Below the pieces are notes generated by a model, which was not told where the DNA came from, did no database searches, and saw only the letters and a list, made by a program, of their open reading frames with translations. A program made the translations under genes and the position numbers. Below, piece by piece: positions 33,169-41,402 of a stretch of 64,000 nt of DNA. The DNA lies in the NCBI RefSeq assembly GCF_000008545.1, contig NC_000853.1, positions 882,465 through 946,464 of the forward strand, given 5' to 3'. Each line of letters begins with the position of its first letter. Position 1 is the stretch's first letter. The DNA comes from Thermotoga maritima MSB8. GTDB lineage: Bacteria; Thermotogota; Thermotogae; Thermotogales; Thermotogaceae.

Positions 33169-33882
33169 GTGGATCTGCTGCTCGGAATAGTACAGGGATT
33201 GACGGAGTTTCTTCCCATTTCCAGTTCCGGACACCTGACTCTTCTGTCGCATCTGTTAAAGACGGATCTGAACGCTTACCAGACGGCCGTTCTGCATCTT
33301 GGGACGCTGGTATCCGTTGTTCTTTTCGCGCTTGACGGTATAAGAAGGAGTCTGAGAAGCTGGAGAATCATCCTGAATCTGATTGTTTCAACCATTCCGG
33401 CCGGCGTTTTTGGAGTTCTCTTCGAAAAACAAATCGATCAACTGTTTTCTTCACCACGCTTTCTCCCTCTGTTTTTCTCTGCAACCGCTTTGATCCTGAT
33501 GTTCACCAGGTATTCTTCGTCTGGTGAAAAGAGAATGGAAAACATGAGTTTCCTCGATGCCCTTCTTGTTGGGATTGCCCAGCTTTTTGCTCTCTTTCCG
33601 GGTATCTCGAGAAGTGGAATCACAGTGTCTTCTCTTTTGTTCATGAAGTACAGAAGCGAAGATGCTCTTCAATACTCCTTTCTGATGTCCATACCTGTCG
33701 TTCTGGGCGCAGGAATCCTTGGCTTAGGAAAGGGAAATGTAACCATTCTGGCACCGATCTTTGCTTTTCTTTCCGGCCTTTTTGCTCTTTACGTGCTTTC
33801 AAGATCTGTGAGATCTGGAAAGATATGGCAGTTTTCTTACTACTGTTTGTTCGTGGCGATTTTGAGCTACCTTGCGGGGTGA
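33169..33882 (+). CDS. uppP: Undecaprenyl-diphosphate phosphatase
   Basis: A 237-residue membrane enzyme (BacA family, about seven to eight helices). It has GIVQGLTEFLPISSSGHL at about 6-23 and the second active-site motif FPGISRSG near 144-151. It recycles the lipid carrier for wall synthesis and gives bacitracin resistance. It is shorter than the usual 265-275 residues because several loops are reduced. Being in one operon with dxr and ispG places lipid-carrier recycling with its precursor pathway. GTG start. Confidence 0.93.
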   Translation: MDLLLGIVQGLTEFLPISSSGHLTLLSHLLKTDLNAYQTAVLHLGTLVSVVLFALDGIRRSLRSWRIILNLIVSTIPAGVFGVLFEKQIDQLFSSPRFLPLFFSATALILMFTRYSSSGEKRMENMSFLDALLVGIAQLFALFPGISRSGITVSSLLFMKYRSEDALQYSFLMSIPVVLGAGILGLGKGNVTILAPIFAFLSGLFALYVLSRSVRSGKIWQFSYYCLFVAILSYLAG

Positions 33883-33888
33883 TACCGA

Positions 33889-34518
33889 GTGGAGTTGAAA
33901 ATCCTCGTAACGGGAGGAAACGTTTTCGTTCCAGGAAGGCTGAACGCTCACTTCTCCACTGTCGTTTATCTGGAACACAAGGACAGAAGAATCATCATCG
34001 ACCCCGGTAACCTCTCTTCTATGGACGAACTGGAAGAAAAGTTCTCTGAGCTAGGAATCTCCCCGGATGATATAACGGACGTTCTCTTCACGCATGTGCA
34101 TCTCGATCATATCTTCAACTCTGTCCTCTTCGAGAATGCTACTTTCTATGTTCATGAAGTTTACAAAACGAAGAACTATCTTTCTTTTGGTACGATCGTG
34201 GGAAGAATCTATTCAAAAGTGATCTCTTCGTGGAAGAATGTGGTGCTTCTGAAGGGAGAAGAGTCGCTGTTCGATGAAAAAGTAAAGGTGTTTCACACTC
34301 CATGGCACGCCAGAGAGCACCTTTCTTTTCTTCTCGATACGGAGAATGCGGGAAGAGTGCTGATCACGGGGGATATAACACCTAACAGGCTTAGCTACTA
34401 TGATATAATCAAAGGGTACGGAAGTGTTCAGGTTAAGAACTTCCTTGACAGAGTTGGAAGGATCGATCTTTTAGTTTTTCCACACGACGCACCGCTGAAA
34501 CCGGAGGTGAAAAAATGA
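33889..34518 (+). CDS. Metallo-beta-lactamase-fold hydrolase, function unknown
   Basis: 209 residues with the zinc motif HVHLDH near residue 70, plus later ligands His in PWHAREH near 142 and Asp in ITGDI near 164. The fold covers glyoxalase II, lactonases, nucleases and others; nothing visible fixes the substrate. GTG 33889 follows GGGGTGAT. The stop overlaps glgA by four bases (ATGA), so it is coupled to glycogen synthase. A carbohydrate role is possible but unproven. Confidence 0.8.
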   Translation: MELKILVTGGNVFVPGRLNAHFSTVVYLEHKDRRIIIDPGNLSSMDELEEKFSELGISPDDITDVLFTHVHLDHIFNSVLFENATFYVHEVYKTKNYLSFGTIVGRIYSKVISSWKNVVLLKGEESLFDEKVKVFHTPWHAREHLSFLLDTENAGRVLITGDITPNRLSYYDIIKGYGSVQVKNFLDRVGRIDLLVFPHDAPLKPEVKK

Positions 34519-35975
34519 AAGTGGTATTCGTTTCTTACGAGGTTTTTCCGTTCGCGAAAGTAGGAGGATTGGCGGACGTTGCTGGAACTCTTCCAAAGTA
34601 CTTGAAGAAACACGGGGTGGATGTCACGATAGTTATGCCGAAACACAGAATCGTTGAAAAAAATGCGGAGAAATTTGGGTATGAGATCAAGAAAGTAGCC
34701 GAAAGTCTCTCTGTTTCTCATGTCAAAACCGATCAAAAGTTCGATATATATGAATCCGTTCTTCCCGGTAGCGATGTGAAAACGTATTTCGTTGCCAACG
34801 ATTACTATTTCTCTGCGGAAGATGTCTACGCGGGGCCAGATCTTGGTGAACAGGCGATTTTCTTCTGTGCGGCCACTCTGGATCTGGTAAAACATCTTGA
34901 TTTGAAGCCCGATATCGTCCATGTGAACGACTGGCAAACCGCTTTGATCCCCGTCTATTTGAAAACTGTGTACAGGGACGATCCTTACTTTTCCAGAACG
35001 GCCACGGTTTTGACAATACACAACCTTGGATACCAGGGCGTGTTCGATCCAAAGTACCTCTCTTTTGCAGGCCTTCCCGATTATGTTTACACTATCGACG
35101 GTCTTGAGTTCTACGGACAGCTGAATTTCCTCAAGGGCGGAATAGTGTTCAGCGATGTGATAAACACGGTTAGCCCCACTTACGCCGAGGAAATTCAGAC
35201 GGAAGAGTATGGTGAGAAACTCGATGGTGTACTGAGAATGCGCTCGAAGGATCTCTACGGTATATTGAACGGAATAGATTACGAGCTTTATAACCCAGCC
35301 ACGGACAGATACATTTACGTCAACTACGACGTGAATCGTCTTGAACTCAAGTGGGAAAACAAGGTGAAGCTCCAGGAAGAACTGGGACTTCCCGTTAACA
35401 AGGAAACGGCTGTAGCCGGGTTGATCAGCAGGCTCGTCCCTCAAAAAGGTCTGGACCTTCTGGTTGATGTGATGGATTATCTGACGCTCTTTGATCTTCA
35501 GATCGTTGTTCTAGGAACAGGAGATGAACAGTACGAGAACGCTTTCAGAAAGTTCCAGGAAAGGTATCCAGACAAAGTATCAGCGAACATAAAGTTCGAT
35601 GTCGAGCTGGCGCAGAAGATATACGCCGGTGCGGACATATTCCTCATGCCGAGCAGATACGAACCGTGCGGTTTGGGACAGATGTTCAGCATGAGATACG
35701 GAACAATCCCCGTTGTGAGATACACGGGAGGCCTGGCGGATACTGTGAAAGAATACGATCCACAATCGATGGAAGGTACGGGTTTTGGATTCAAGAAGTA
35801 CGATTCCGCTCATCTTTTGAAGGCTGTTTCGAAGGCTTTGCACTTTTACTACAGGGAAAAAGATCATTGGAGGAGAATCATGACAAATGCCATGAACACG
35901 GATCTGTCCTGGGACAGGTCCGCCAAAGAGTACGTTGATCTTTACAAAAAAGCCCTTGCAAAGGTTGGAAGGTGA
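34515..35975 (+). CDS. glgA: Glycogen synthase (ADP-glucose, GT5)
   Basis: A 486-residue GT-B glycosyltransferase. The ADP-glucose-binding KVGGLADV motif is at about 15-22, VHVNDWQTALIP is near 136, and the C-terminal SRYEPCGLGQMFSMRYGTIPVVRYTGGLADTV segment is near 380. It extends alpha-1,4-glucan. GlgC, GlgB and GlgP are not in the window; the neighbours are an MBL-fold protein and a galT-like gene, coupled by overlap and a four-base gap. Confidence 0.95.
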   Translation: MKVVFVSYEVFPFAKVGGLADVAGTLPKYLKKHGVDVTIVMPKHRIVEKNAEKFGYEIKKVAESLSVSHVKTDQKFDIYESVLPGSDVKTYFVANDYYFSAEDVYAGPDLGEQAIFFCAATLDLVKHLDLKPDIVHVNDWQTALIPVYLKTVYRDDPYFSRTATVLTIHNLGYQGVFDPKYLSFAGLPDYVYTIDGLEFYGQLNFLKGGIVFSDVINTVSPTYAEEIQTEEYGEKLDGVLRMRSKDLYGILNGIDYELYNPATDRYIYVNYDVNRLELKWENKVKLQEELGLPVNKETAVAGLISRLVPQKGLDLLVDVMDYLTLFDLQIVVLGTGDEQYENAFRKFQERYPDKVSANIKFDVELAQKIYAGADIFLMPSRYEPCGLGQMFSMRYGTIPVVRYTGGLADTVKEYDPQSMEGTGFGFKKYDSAHLLKAVSKALHFYYREKDHWRRIMTNAMNTDLSWDRSAKEYVDLYKKALAKVGR

Positions 35976-35979
35976 AAGT

Positions 35980-36990
35980 ATGCCCGAATTCAGAAAAGAT
36001 CCCATTATAAAAAGATGGGTTATCATAGCCACCGAGAGAGCGAAAAGGCCTCATGATTTTGCAAGAACGAAAGTAGAAGAAGTGCGGGAAGGTTTCTGTC
36101 CCTTCGATTACGGTAATGAACACACCACACCACCGGAGATTTTCGCCTTCAGGCCTGCAGACACGGAACCCAACACACCGGGCTGGTGGGTGCGTGTTGT
36201 TCCAAACAAGTTTCCAGCGGTTGATCCCAACGCACCTTTGAGAAAATACGGAAGAGGTATGTACGATGCAGCTATGGGGTTTGGTTACCACGATGTGGTC
36301 GTTGAAACTCCCGATCACAATTCTCACCTTGCCGTTATGGATTACAAGAACGTGGAAGAAGTCATCTGGGCTTACAAGATCAGATACGAACAGCTCATGA
36401 AGGATGAGAGAATAAAATACATACTGATTTTCAAAAACCACGGAAGGGACGCAGGAGCTTCTCTCAGCCATCCTCACAGCCAGATAATCGCGCTCCCTAT
36501 CATGCCAAAGAGGGTTCAAGAAGAACTCGACGGTTCTAAGGAATATTACGAGTACAAGGAAAGATGTCCTTTCTGCGATATCATAGACGAGGAGAAAAGA
36601 GAAAGGGAGAGAATCGTTGAGGAGAACGATCACTTCATTGCTCTGGAGCCCTTCGCCGCCAGATTTCCGTTCGAAACATGGATTCTTCCAAAGAGGCACA
36701 TGAACAGCTTTCACCTGATATCCGAGGATGAAGTTGGGTCCCTTGCAAAAATCCTAAAGAACGTTCTCTACAGGATATACGCCGCTTTAGATAATCCGCC
36801 CTACAACCTTTTGATCCACACCGCCCCCACGAGTCTCGAAGGCAAGGATTATTACCACTGGCACATAGAGATATTCCCAAGATTGACAAAAGTAGCGGGC
36901 TTCGAATGGGGAACGGGATTCTACATAAACACAGTACCCCCGGAAGATGCCGCTAGATATCTGAGAGAAGTCAGTTTAGAGCAAGTTTGA
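35980..36990 (+). CDS. galT: Galactose-1-phosphate uridylyltransferase family (HIT superfamily)
   Basis: 336 residues. The zinc motif CPFCD is near residue 190, with an earlier Cys in EGFCPFDYGNE. The active-site HPHSQIIALP (H-x-H-x-Q) is near 165-174, with the substrate-binding FKNHGRDAGAS just before it. GalT moves UMP between UDP-glucose and galactose-1-phosphate. Without galK or galE nearby and sitting right behind glgA, another hexose-1-phosphate reaction such as ADP-glucose metabolism is possible. ATG 35980 is four bases after glgA. Confidence 0.82.
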   Translation: MPEFRKDPIIKRWVIIATERAKRPHDFARTKVEEVREGFCPFDYGNEHTTPPEIFAFRPADTEPNTPGWWVRVVPNKFPAVDPNAPLRKYGRGMYDAAMGFGYHDVVVETPDHNSHLAVMDYKNVEEVIWAYKIRYEQLMKDERIKYILIFKNHGRDAGASLSHPHSQIIALPIMPKRVQEELDGSKEYYEYKERCPFCDIIDEEKRERERIVEENDHFIALEPFAARFPFETWILPKRHMNSFHLISEDEVGSLAKILKNVLYRIYAALDNPPYNLLIHTAPTSLEGKDYYHWHIEIFPRLTKVAGFEWGTGFYINTVPPEDAARYLREVSLEQV

Positions 36991-37016
36991 AATCTCCAAT
37001 TCTTTTATGATAAAAT
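36987..37016 (+). promoter_or_regulatory. Promoter of spoVS with extended -10
   Basis: TTGAAA (36987-36992) overlaps the galT stop; TGATAAAAT (37008-37016) is an extended -10 with TAAAAT. Spacing is 18 bases. The start should be near 37023, giving a 31-base leader with AAGGAGG. Confidence 0.6.
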
Positions 37017-37053
37017 GCAAGTTAGAAACCCGTGAGTAAGGAGGAATGGTAAG

Positions 37054-37329
37054 ATGGAAATCCTGAAGGTCAGTTCGAACTCGAACCCCAACAAGGTAGC
37101 CGGTGCGATAGCGGGTTCTCTTACCAAGAGCGAAAAGGTGGAGATTCAGGCTATCGGTGCTGGTGCAGTGAACCAGGCAGTAAAGGCTCTGGCAGTCGCA
37201 AGGAGATTTCTGGAAGAGTCTGGCAAGGACCTCTTCGTTGTACCGGGTTTCATTGAAATCAAAATAGGGGATGATGTGAGAACAGGTATTTCTTTCAAAG
37301 TCTTTCTGGAAAATAACAAAAATGAGTGA
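37054..37329 (+). CDS. spoVS: Stage V sporulation protein S homologue
   Basis: 91 residues, nearly all the conserved SpoVS/Alba-like fold: LKVSSNSNPNKVAGAIAGS, then AIGAGAVNQAVKALAVAR and FVVPGFIEIKIGDDVRTGISF. In Bacillus it acts in sporulation, but Thermotoga does not make spores, so its role here is different, possibly nucleic-acid binding. It has its own promoter and is coupled by one base to the next small gene. Confidence 0.95.
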   Translation: MEILKVSSNSNPNKVAGAIAGSLTKSEKVEIQAIGAGAVNQAVKALAVARRFLEESGKDLFVVPGFIEIKIGDDVRTGISFKVFLENNKNE

Positions 37330-37559
37330 TGAAGCCGGAAATACGAGAAATAGTTAGAGCAATGGAGGAAGATTCGAGAATCAAAGTAATAGTCACTCAA
37401 ATTCTCAAGATGTCTGCCGAGGAGAGGGAGCAATTTAAAAAGAAGGTGATGTATTACTTTATGGACCGAAACTCCGAAGTGGATACGGAAGCCTTCAAGT
37501 TTTTCAAAACGGTGCTTGAAAACGTCGAAGAACTTTCAAAGCTCATTGAACAGAAATGA
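37329..37559 (+). CDS. Small unknown helical protein behind spoVS
   Basis: 76-77 residues, charged and mostly helical (EIREIVRAMEEDSRIKVIVTQILKM). No family recognised. ATG 37329 shares its first base with the spoVS stop; GTG 37326 is an alternative. The pairing with spoVS suggests a joint role. Its 3' end overlaps the convergent flagellar-operon gene by 17 bases, and no terminator is seen. Confidence 0.7.
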   Translation: MKPEIREIVRAMEEDSRIKVIVTQILKMSAEEREQFKKKVMYYFMDRNSEVDTEAFKFFKTVLENVEELSKLIEQK

Positions 37560-38208
37560 AAACGTGTTTTTTTTCTCCGTTGATTTCTAATTCAAAAACG
37601 ACGAGATTCTTAGAAGGACCTTCGTCGATCTCAACGAGAAGATCAGAAGAAAGCAAGCTGATTTTTCCAGCAGGAACGTTTTTGTAGTAACCGACAAATT
37701 TGATTCTGTCAATCTTTCTATCTTTCAGACTATCCAGGAGCACTTTCAGTGCTCCTTCTATTTTTTTTCTGTCGACGAGCACCTCTCTTTTTATTCTTGT
37801 TCTCCACAAGATTGGAATGTCGGTATTTGAGAAAACATCCATTTCCTTGGACGGGATCGTTTTCACATCGACCGTGAAATGAACATTTTCGCTGTGGAAC
37901 GATGTATCCGAGAGTTCAGGGTTAAAAAGGTAAGGCCCGGAGATCAGAATTTCTGGAGTTCCTGTTCTGCATCGTATTTCATTCTCAAGGGAACATTCTT
38001 TTACAGAGAGCTGTTGTTCGCTTGTTGTACCCTCGTGAACCGTTGTTTCTTCTTTTAGAGAGAAAACATTCACCTTGTTCTGGAAAGGCTGTTCTCTTAC
38101 AGCTGGAAGTTGAAAAGAAGGATCTGCCTTTTCAACGGGAGGACCTTTCAATTCGAGAAGAAAACCCTCTATCCATTTCTTTATCAGAGCAGCTATTTTT
38201 CCGAACAT
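37543..38208 (-). CDS. Unknown protein, last gene of the flagellar operon
   Basis: 221 residues; not recognised. The first 20 are amphipathic and basic (FGKIAALIKKWIEGFLLEL). The middle (about 30-95) is low in order, with many Glu, Ser and Thr. The last 60 form an apparent folded domain with KIDRIKFVGYYKNVPAGKIS. It overlaps the upstream gene by 16 bases, and lies in the flagellar/chemotaxis operon, so a motility-related role is likely. Confidence 0.65.
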   Translation of the reverse strand: MFGKIAALIKKWIEGFLLELKGPPVEKADPSFQLPAVREQPFQNKVNVFSLKEETTVHEGTTSEQQLSVKECSLENEIRCRTGTPEILISGPYLFNPELSDTSFHSENVHFTVDVKTIPSKEMDVFSNTDIPILWRTRIKREVLVDRKKIEGALKVLLDSLKDRKIDRIKFVGYYKNVPAGKISLLSSDLLVEIDEGPSKNLVVFELEINGEKKHVFISVQ

Positions 38209-38675
38209 AGATACTCCAGCGCCCTTTCCAGTCTCTGAAACGGTTCCATAACATCGAAGGTCTCCAGAAGATCAGCGAGTTTTTTCATGTCCTCATCGGA
38301 TATTTTTCCCACAATTTTCACTGAGGATCCTTTGAACGGCAGAAGAACTTCCTCCTCAGATACACGGGTCGGGGTTTCTACTTTTTCAGTTCTTTCTACG
38401 ATCAGAAGAAGCCTGTCGTCCACTTCCAGCAACTCCGGATCACGTACAAAAACGAAATCCGGTTTTTTCTCCATTTTCTTCAGCAATGTTTTGGCAATCA
38501 GTTCTCCCTTCAGATAGGTGTCGATCGAGCTGCCGTAAAGAATTTTCTGGAGTTCGTTTGGAACCACTGGATCTGTGTACTTGAACTCCACAGGGATTCC
38601 TCTCTCATCGACTGAAAGGAGCCCACCTATGAACTTTCCCTCTATTTTTCGTGAATCGAGATATGCTATTGTCAT
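38193..38675 (-). CDS. Unknown protein in the fliA operon
   Basis: 160 residues, acidic, no membrane segment or signal peptide. I recognise no family. The N-terminal half (YLDSRKIEGKFIGGLLSV) and the FVFVRDPELLEVDDRLLLIVER stretch look like an alternating beta structure. Overlaps its upstream neighbour by four bases and its downstream neighbour by 16. Probably motility-linked by position only. Confidence 0.65.
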   Translation of the reverse strand: MTIAYLDSRKIEGKFIGGLLSVDERGIPVEFKYTDPVVPNELQKILYGSSIDTYLKGELIAKTLLKKMEKKPDFVFVRDPELLEVDDRLLLIVERTEKVETPTRVSEEEVLLPFKGSSVKIVGKISDEDMKKLADLLETFDVMEPFQRLERALEYLCSEK

Positions 38676-38977
38676 GTTCTCACGTCCATGAATAATCCTT
38701 TGTTTTCTTCTTTTATTGACGTTTTTTTCTTTTTCAGCGAAGAGTGAGTCCTAGTCTGAGGAAAACCTCTTTGCCTTCTTTCTGTGGAAGTTCTCACTTC
38801 TGCTCTTTCAGCGGTGTTACTCTCTTTAACTGAACTCTGCTCTCTCTGAATCTGATGTAATAGATGTTGAGAAAGGGCTTGCTGAACCAGTGTTTGCTGG
38901 TTCAACGTTTGAGAGACGTTTTGAACGGACTCCACACCTTTCACAACAAATCCCTGGAAGTCAACCGGCCTGATCAT
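38672..38977 (-). CDS. Small unknown protein directly downstream of fliA
   Basis: 101 residues: a Gln-rich helical part (about 18-50; LNQQTLVQQALSQHLLHQIQ) and a basic, disordered C-terminal half. The place after fliA is where anti-sigma factor FlgM is sometimes coded, but FlgM features such as a C-terminal sigma-binding helix pair are not evident. It overlaps fliA by 17 bases and the next gene by four. Confidence 0.6.
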   Translation of the reverse strand: MIRPVDFQGFVVKGVESVQNVSQTLNQQTLVQQALSQHLLHQIQREQSSVKESNTAERAEVRTSTERRQRGFPQTRTHSSLKKKKTSIKEENKGLFMDVRT

Positions 38978-39623
38978 CGCCCATCACTTCTTTCTTTATT
39001 TTCAGAAGGGACTTACTTATAATCTGAGAAACACGGGATTCGGATACACCGAGCACTCTCGCTATCTCCTTCAAAGATAGACCCTTTTCGAATCTGAGAG
39101 ACAGAACCAGTTTTTCTTTGTCCGAAAGTTTTTCTATTGCCTTCTTCATCTCTTCCACCAGAAGTTCACGGTACGCGTTTTCGTCTGGCCCCTCTGTTTT
39201 CAGAACGATTTCGTCTTCCATCGCATCTATCATGAGAAGTTGCTTTCTCATCATTTCGTTTCTTGCACGAACGACTTCTTTCAATTCGAGACCGGTTTTT
39301 CTGGCTATCTCTTCATCGGATGGAAACTCCTCGCTTTCGTATATCACTCTTTCGATCATCTTCACGTTTTTTCTCAGGTTCCTTGGCATCCAGTCTATTT
39401 TTCTCAAATAGTCGTACATGGCACCTTTCACTCTTTTCATTATGAACGTCGTGAAACTCGCTTTCGATGGATCGTATCTTTCCAGAGAAGACAGGGCCGC
39501 GACGATTCCTTCCTGGATCAGATCGTCTACCTCTACGTTTGGGGGTAAAGTCTGTGCCAGATCTTCAGCTATTCTCTTTATGAACGGAAGCAAGCTTCTT
39601 ATCACACTTTCCTTGTTCCACAC
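38961..39623 (-). CDS. fliA: RNA polymerase sigma factor FliA (sigma-28)
   Basis: 220 residues: region 2 (DLIQEGIVAALSSLERYDPSKASFTTFIMKRVKGAMYDYLR, about 33-73), region 3 with EIARKTGL, and region 4 with the helix-turn-helix SLKEIARVLGVSESRVSQII near 184-203. It directs late flagellar and chemotaxis transcription. The GTG at 39623 overlaps the cheD stop; a later GTG, with AAGGA upstream, would give a slightly shorter N-terminus. A sigma-28-like site lies before the MCP at 53.4 kb. Confidence 0.92.
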   Translation of the reverse strand: MWNKESVIRSLLPFIKRIAEDLAQTLPPNVEVDDLIQEGIVAALSSLERYDPSKASFTTFIMKRVKGAMYDYLRKIDWMPRNLRKNVKMIERVIYESEEFPSDEEIARKTGLELKEVVRARNEMMRKQLLMIDAMEDEIVLKTEGPDENAYRELLVEEMKKAIEKLSDKEKLVLSLRFEKGLSLKEIARVLGVSESRVSQIISKSLLKIKKEVMGDDQAG

Positions 39624-40096
39624 TAAATTTCTTTTATTTCTAATTGTTCACCACCACCCACTTTTCTCACGAGAAGCTTTCCAGTTTCAATATTGTATTC
39701 AACACTCCTTGCTCTGTTGCCCCCCGTGTCTTCTGCCAGTAGTTTGATTCCAAAATCCTTCAGATGTTTTTTCACAGCCTCTACGTTCCTCGCTCCTATG
39801 TTCATCCCCTTAGATTCAAACATACTGGCTCCACCCGCTATTTTCGCTTCCAGTCTTTCCACCTTTGCTCCCATTTTCTTCAACTCTTCCACCAGCGTTT
39901 TTACCGCCGTGTCTGCGTATTTGCCGGGTTTGTCCGTTTTTCCTCCGCTGTCTGGAAGCATCACGTGTGCCATGGCTCCGACTTTTGCCACAGGATCTCT
40001 CATACACACAGCAACGCAAGATCCCAATCCAAGAGTCACAATCACTCCAGGATTCTTCATAACCGCGTATTCTCCTATTCCGATGACTTTTTTCAT
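39623..40096 (-). CDS. cheD: Chemoreceptor glutamine deamidase CheD
   Basis: 157 residues. Catalytic Cys in TLGLGSCVAVC at about 27 and His in AHVML at about 44; a conserved GGASMFES segment follows near 88. CheD deamidates glutamines on chemoreceptors and binds CheC. CheC is the gene directly upstream, with a four-base overlap, so the partner pair is intact. The MCP at 53.4-55.4 kb has several suitable Glu-rich helices. Confidence 0.95.
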   Translation of the reverse strand: MKKVIGIGEYAVMKNPGVIVTLGLGSCVAVCMRDPVAKVGAMAHVMLPDSGGKTDKPGKYADTAVKTLVEELKKMGAKVERLEAKIAGGASMFESKGMNIGARNVEAVKKHLKDFGIKLLAEDTGGNRARSVEYNIETGKLLVRKVGGGEQLEIKEI

Positions 40097-40710
40097 TCCT
40101 GAATCCCCATCCTTTCGAAGATCTTTACCAGGTATCCCGGCTTTGGTATCATCATCATGTAGGATGTCAAAGGCTCTTCTTCTTCTTCCACCTTCAGAAG
40201 CGTTTCTACAAACACTATCTGATCTTCCGAGTTATCTTCCAGCTCTTCTATGGAAGCTTCTGCGAATATGGCAGATATCATGTCGATGACAAGCTGTGGG
40301 GGAAGTGTGTCGATCTTGAAACCAAGAAAATCCGCGAGAGCTGAAACGTAAGTACCGCACATTATGTTCCCTATCTCCCGAAGCGCCGAAGCGGAAAACT
40401 CATCGAGATTCAACAGATTGTCGGGAGCCCGACCTGTCAGAATTTCGAGTATTTTCTTCACAACAGTAGTTCCCATTATGAGAAGGACACTTCCTTCTAT
40501 ATCTCCCGTTACGGGCATTTTCACACCAACGACTATCTCTTCGGGATCCTTCGCTATGAATATGACTTTACTGATAGGTACGATTTCCACGTTTGGAACG
40601 GAGATTTCGACCTTTTTATTTATCATGTAAGAAATCGCCGTGGCAGCGTTTCCGGCTCCTATGTTTCCTATTTCTTTTAAAAGATCTTTTTGCCTTTCTG
40701 AGATCTTCAT
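40093..40710 (-). CDS. cheC: CheY-P phosphatase CheC
   Basis: 205 residues with two phosphatase motifs of the form E-I-G-N-x-x-x-x-A: KEIGNIGAGNAATA near 12-25 and REIGNIMCGTYVSA near 111-124, so both active sites are present. It removes phosphate from CheY and is stimulated by CheD. It lies between the PilZ gene and cheD, with four-base overlaps on both sides. Confidence 0.95.
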   Translation of the reverse strand: MKISERQKDLLKEIGNIGAGNAATAISYMINKKVEISVPNVEIVPISKVIFIAKDPEEIVVGVKMPVTGDIEGSVLLIMGTTVVKKILEILTGRAPDNLLNLDEFSASALREIGNIMCGTYVSALADFLGFKIDTLPPQLVIDMISAIFAEASIEELEDNSEDQIVFVETLLKVEEEEEPLTSYMMMIPKPGYLVKIFERMGIQE

Positions 40711-41396
40711 TCGCTTTCACTCCTTTCCTTGTTTCTCATTTCTATTTCTTTCTTGAAAACAAAGCTCACCAGTTTCCTTTCCAAAGCAGGGGGAACATTC
40801 AGAAATTCCACACCGTACATTCTCTCTCCCGTTTCGAGAGCGCCTGCTTCTCTCACGACTCTCGCCGGGTGATCCTTGAGCTTTAGATCTTCGTCCAGAT
40901 CAAGCGTAACGTATATGATCTGTTCTGGTGTCAGGATATCTTCAACTACCATAAGCATACCCCCGGCACTGAAATCCCTTGTCACAAATCTTTTCGGTGG
41001 TTCATCTCTCGAAGCGACCCTGTACGTTCCTTCGAGGAATATCTTTATTCTCTTGAATCTTCTTCTCTGAATCTTCCTCAATCTTCCGGGAAACGGTACT
41101 TTTGTCACCGGAAAGCCGTCTTCGTCTCTACCACTTTCAAGCACACTCGTCCTGAAAACGTAGATCGCAGAGCTGTCCAGTATCATCACAGTACACCTGG
41201 TTCCGCGAGGAAGTGGGACCAATCTTCCTCGAAAACTCGGCATCGAAAGAGTGAGAACTCTCTTTTCAAAGTCCACGTCGTGCACACTGCTTTTGTACTG
41301 ACCTTCCAGATCCTCCGGCGCAGAAACTTCTACGATCACATTTTGACCTGGTCTTATCACGTCCTTTGCATTTACGAGCTCCGTGTAGTACTCCAT
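40707..41396 (-). CDS. PilZ-domain protein (YcgR/MotI-like)
   Basis: 229 residues: an N-terminal YcgR-type domain (about 1-100, GQNVIVEVSAPEDLEGQYKS) and a C-terminal PilZ domain with QRRRFKRIK near 110 and DFSAGGMLM near 141. These provide the R-x-x-x-R and D/N-x-S-x-x-G contacts for cyclic di-GMP. In relatives such a protein acts on the flagellar motor as a brake. The context in the flagellar operon supports that. Confidence 0.88.
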   Translation of the reverse strand: MEYYTELVNAKDVIRPGQNVIVEVSAPEDLEGQYKSSVHDVDFEKRVLTLSMPSFRGRLVPLPRGTRCTVMILDSSAIYVFRTSVLESGRDEDGFPVTKVPFPGRLRKIQRRRFKRIKIFLEGTYRVASRDEPPKRFVTRDFSAGGMLMVVEDILTPEQIIYVTLDLDEDLKLKDHPARVVREAGALETGERMYGVEFLNVPPALERKLVSFVFKKEIEMRNKERSESE

Positions 41397-41402
41397 TATT
41401 TC

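Noticed and set aside
38672..38977. FlgM anti-sigma factor
   Set aside because: Position behind fliA is suggestive, but the sigma-binding C-terminal helices are not recognisable; the end is a basic, low-complexity tail.
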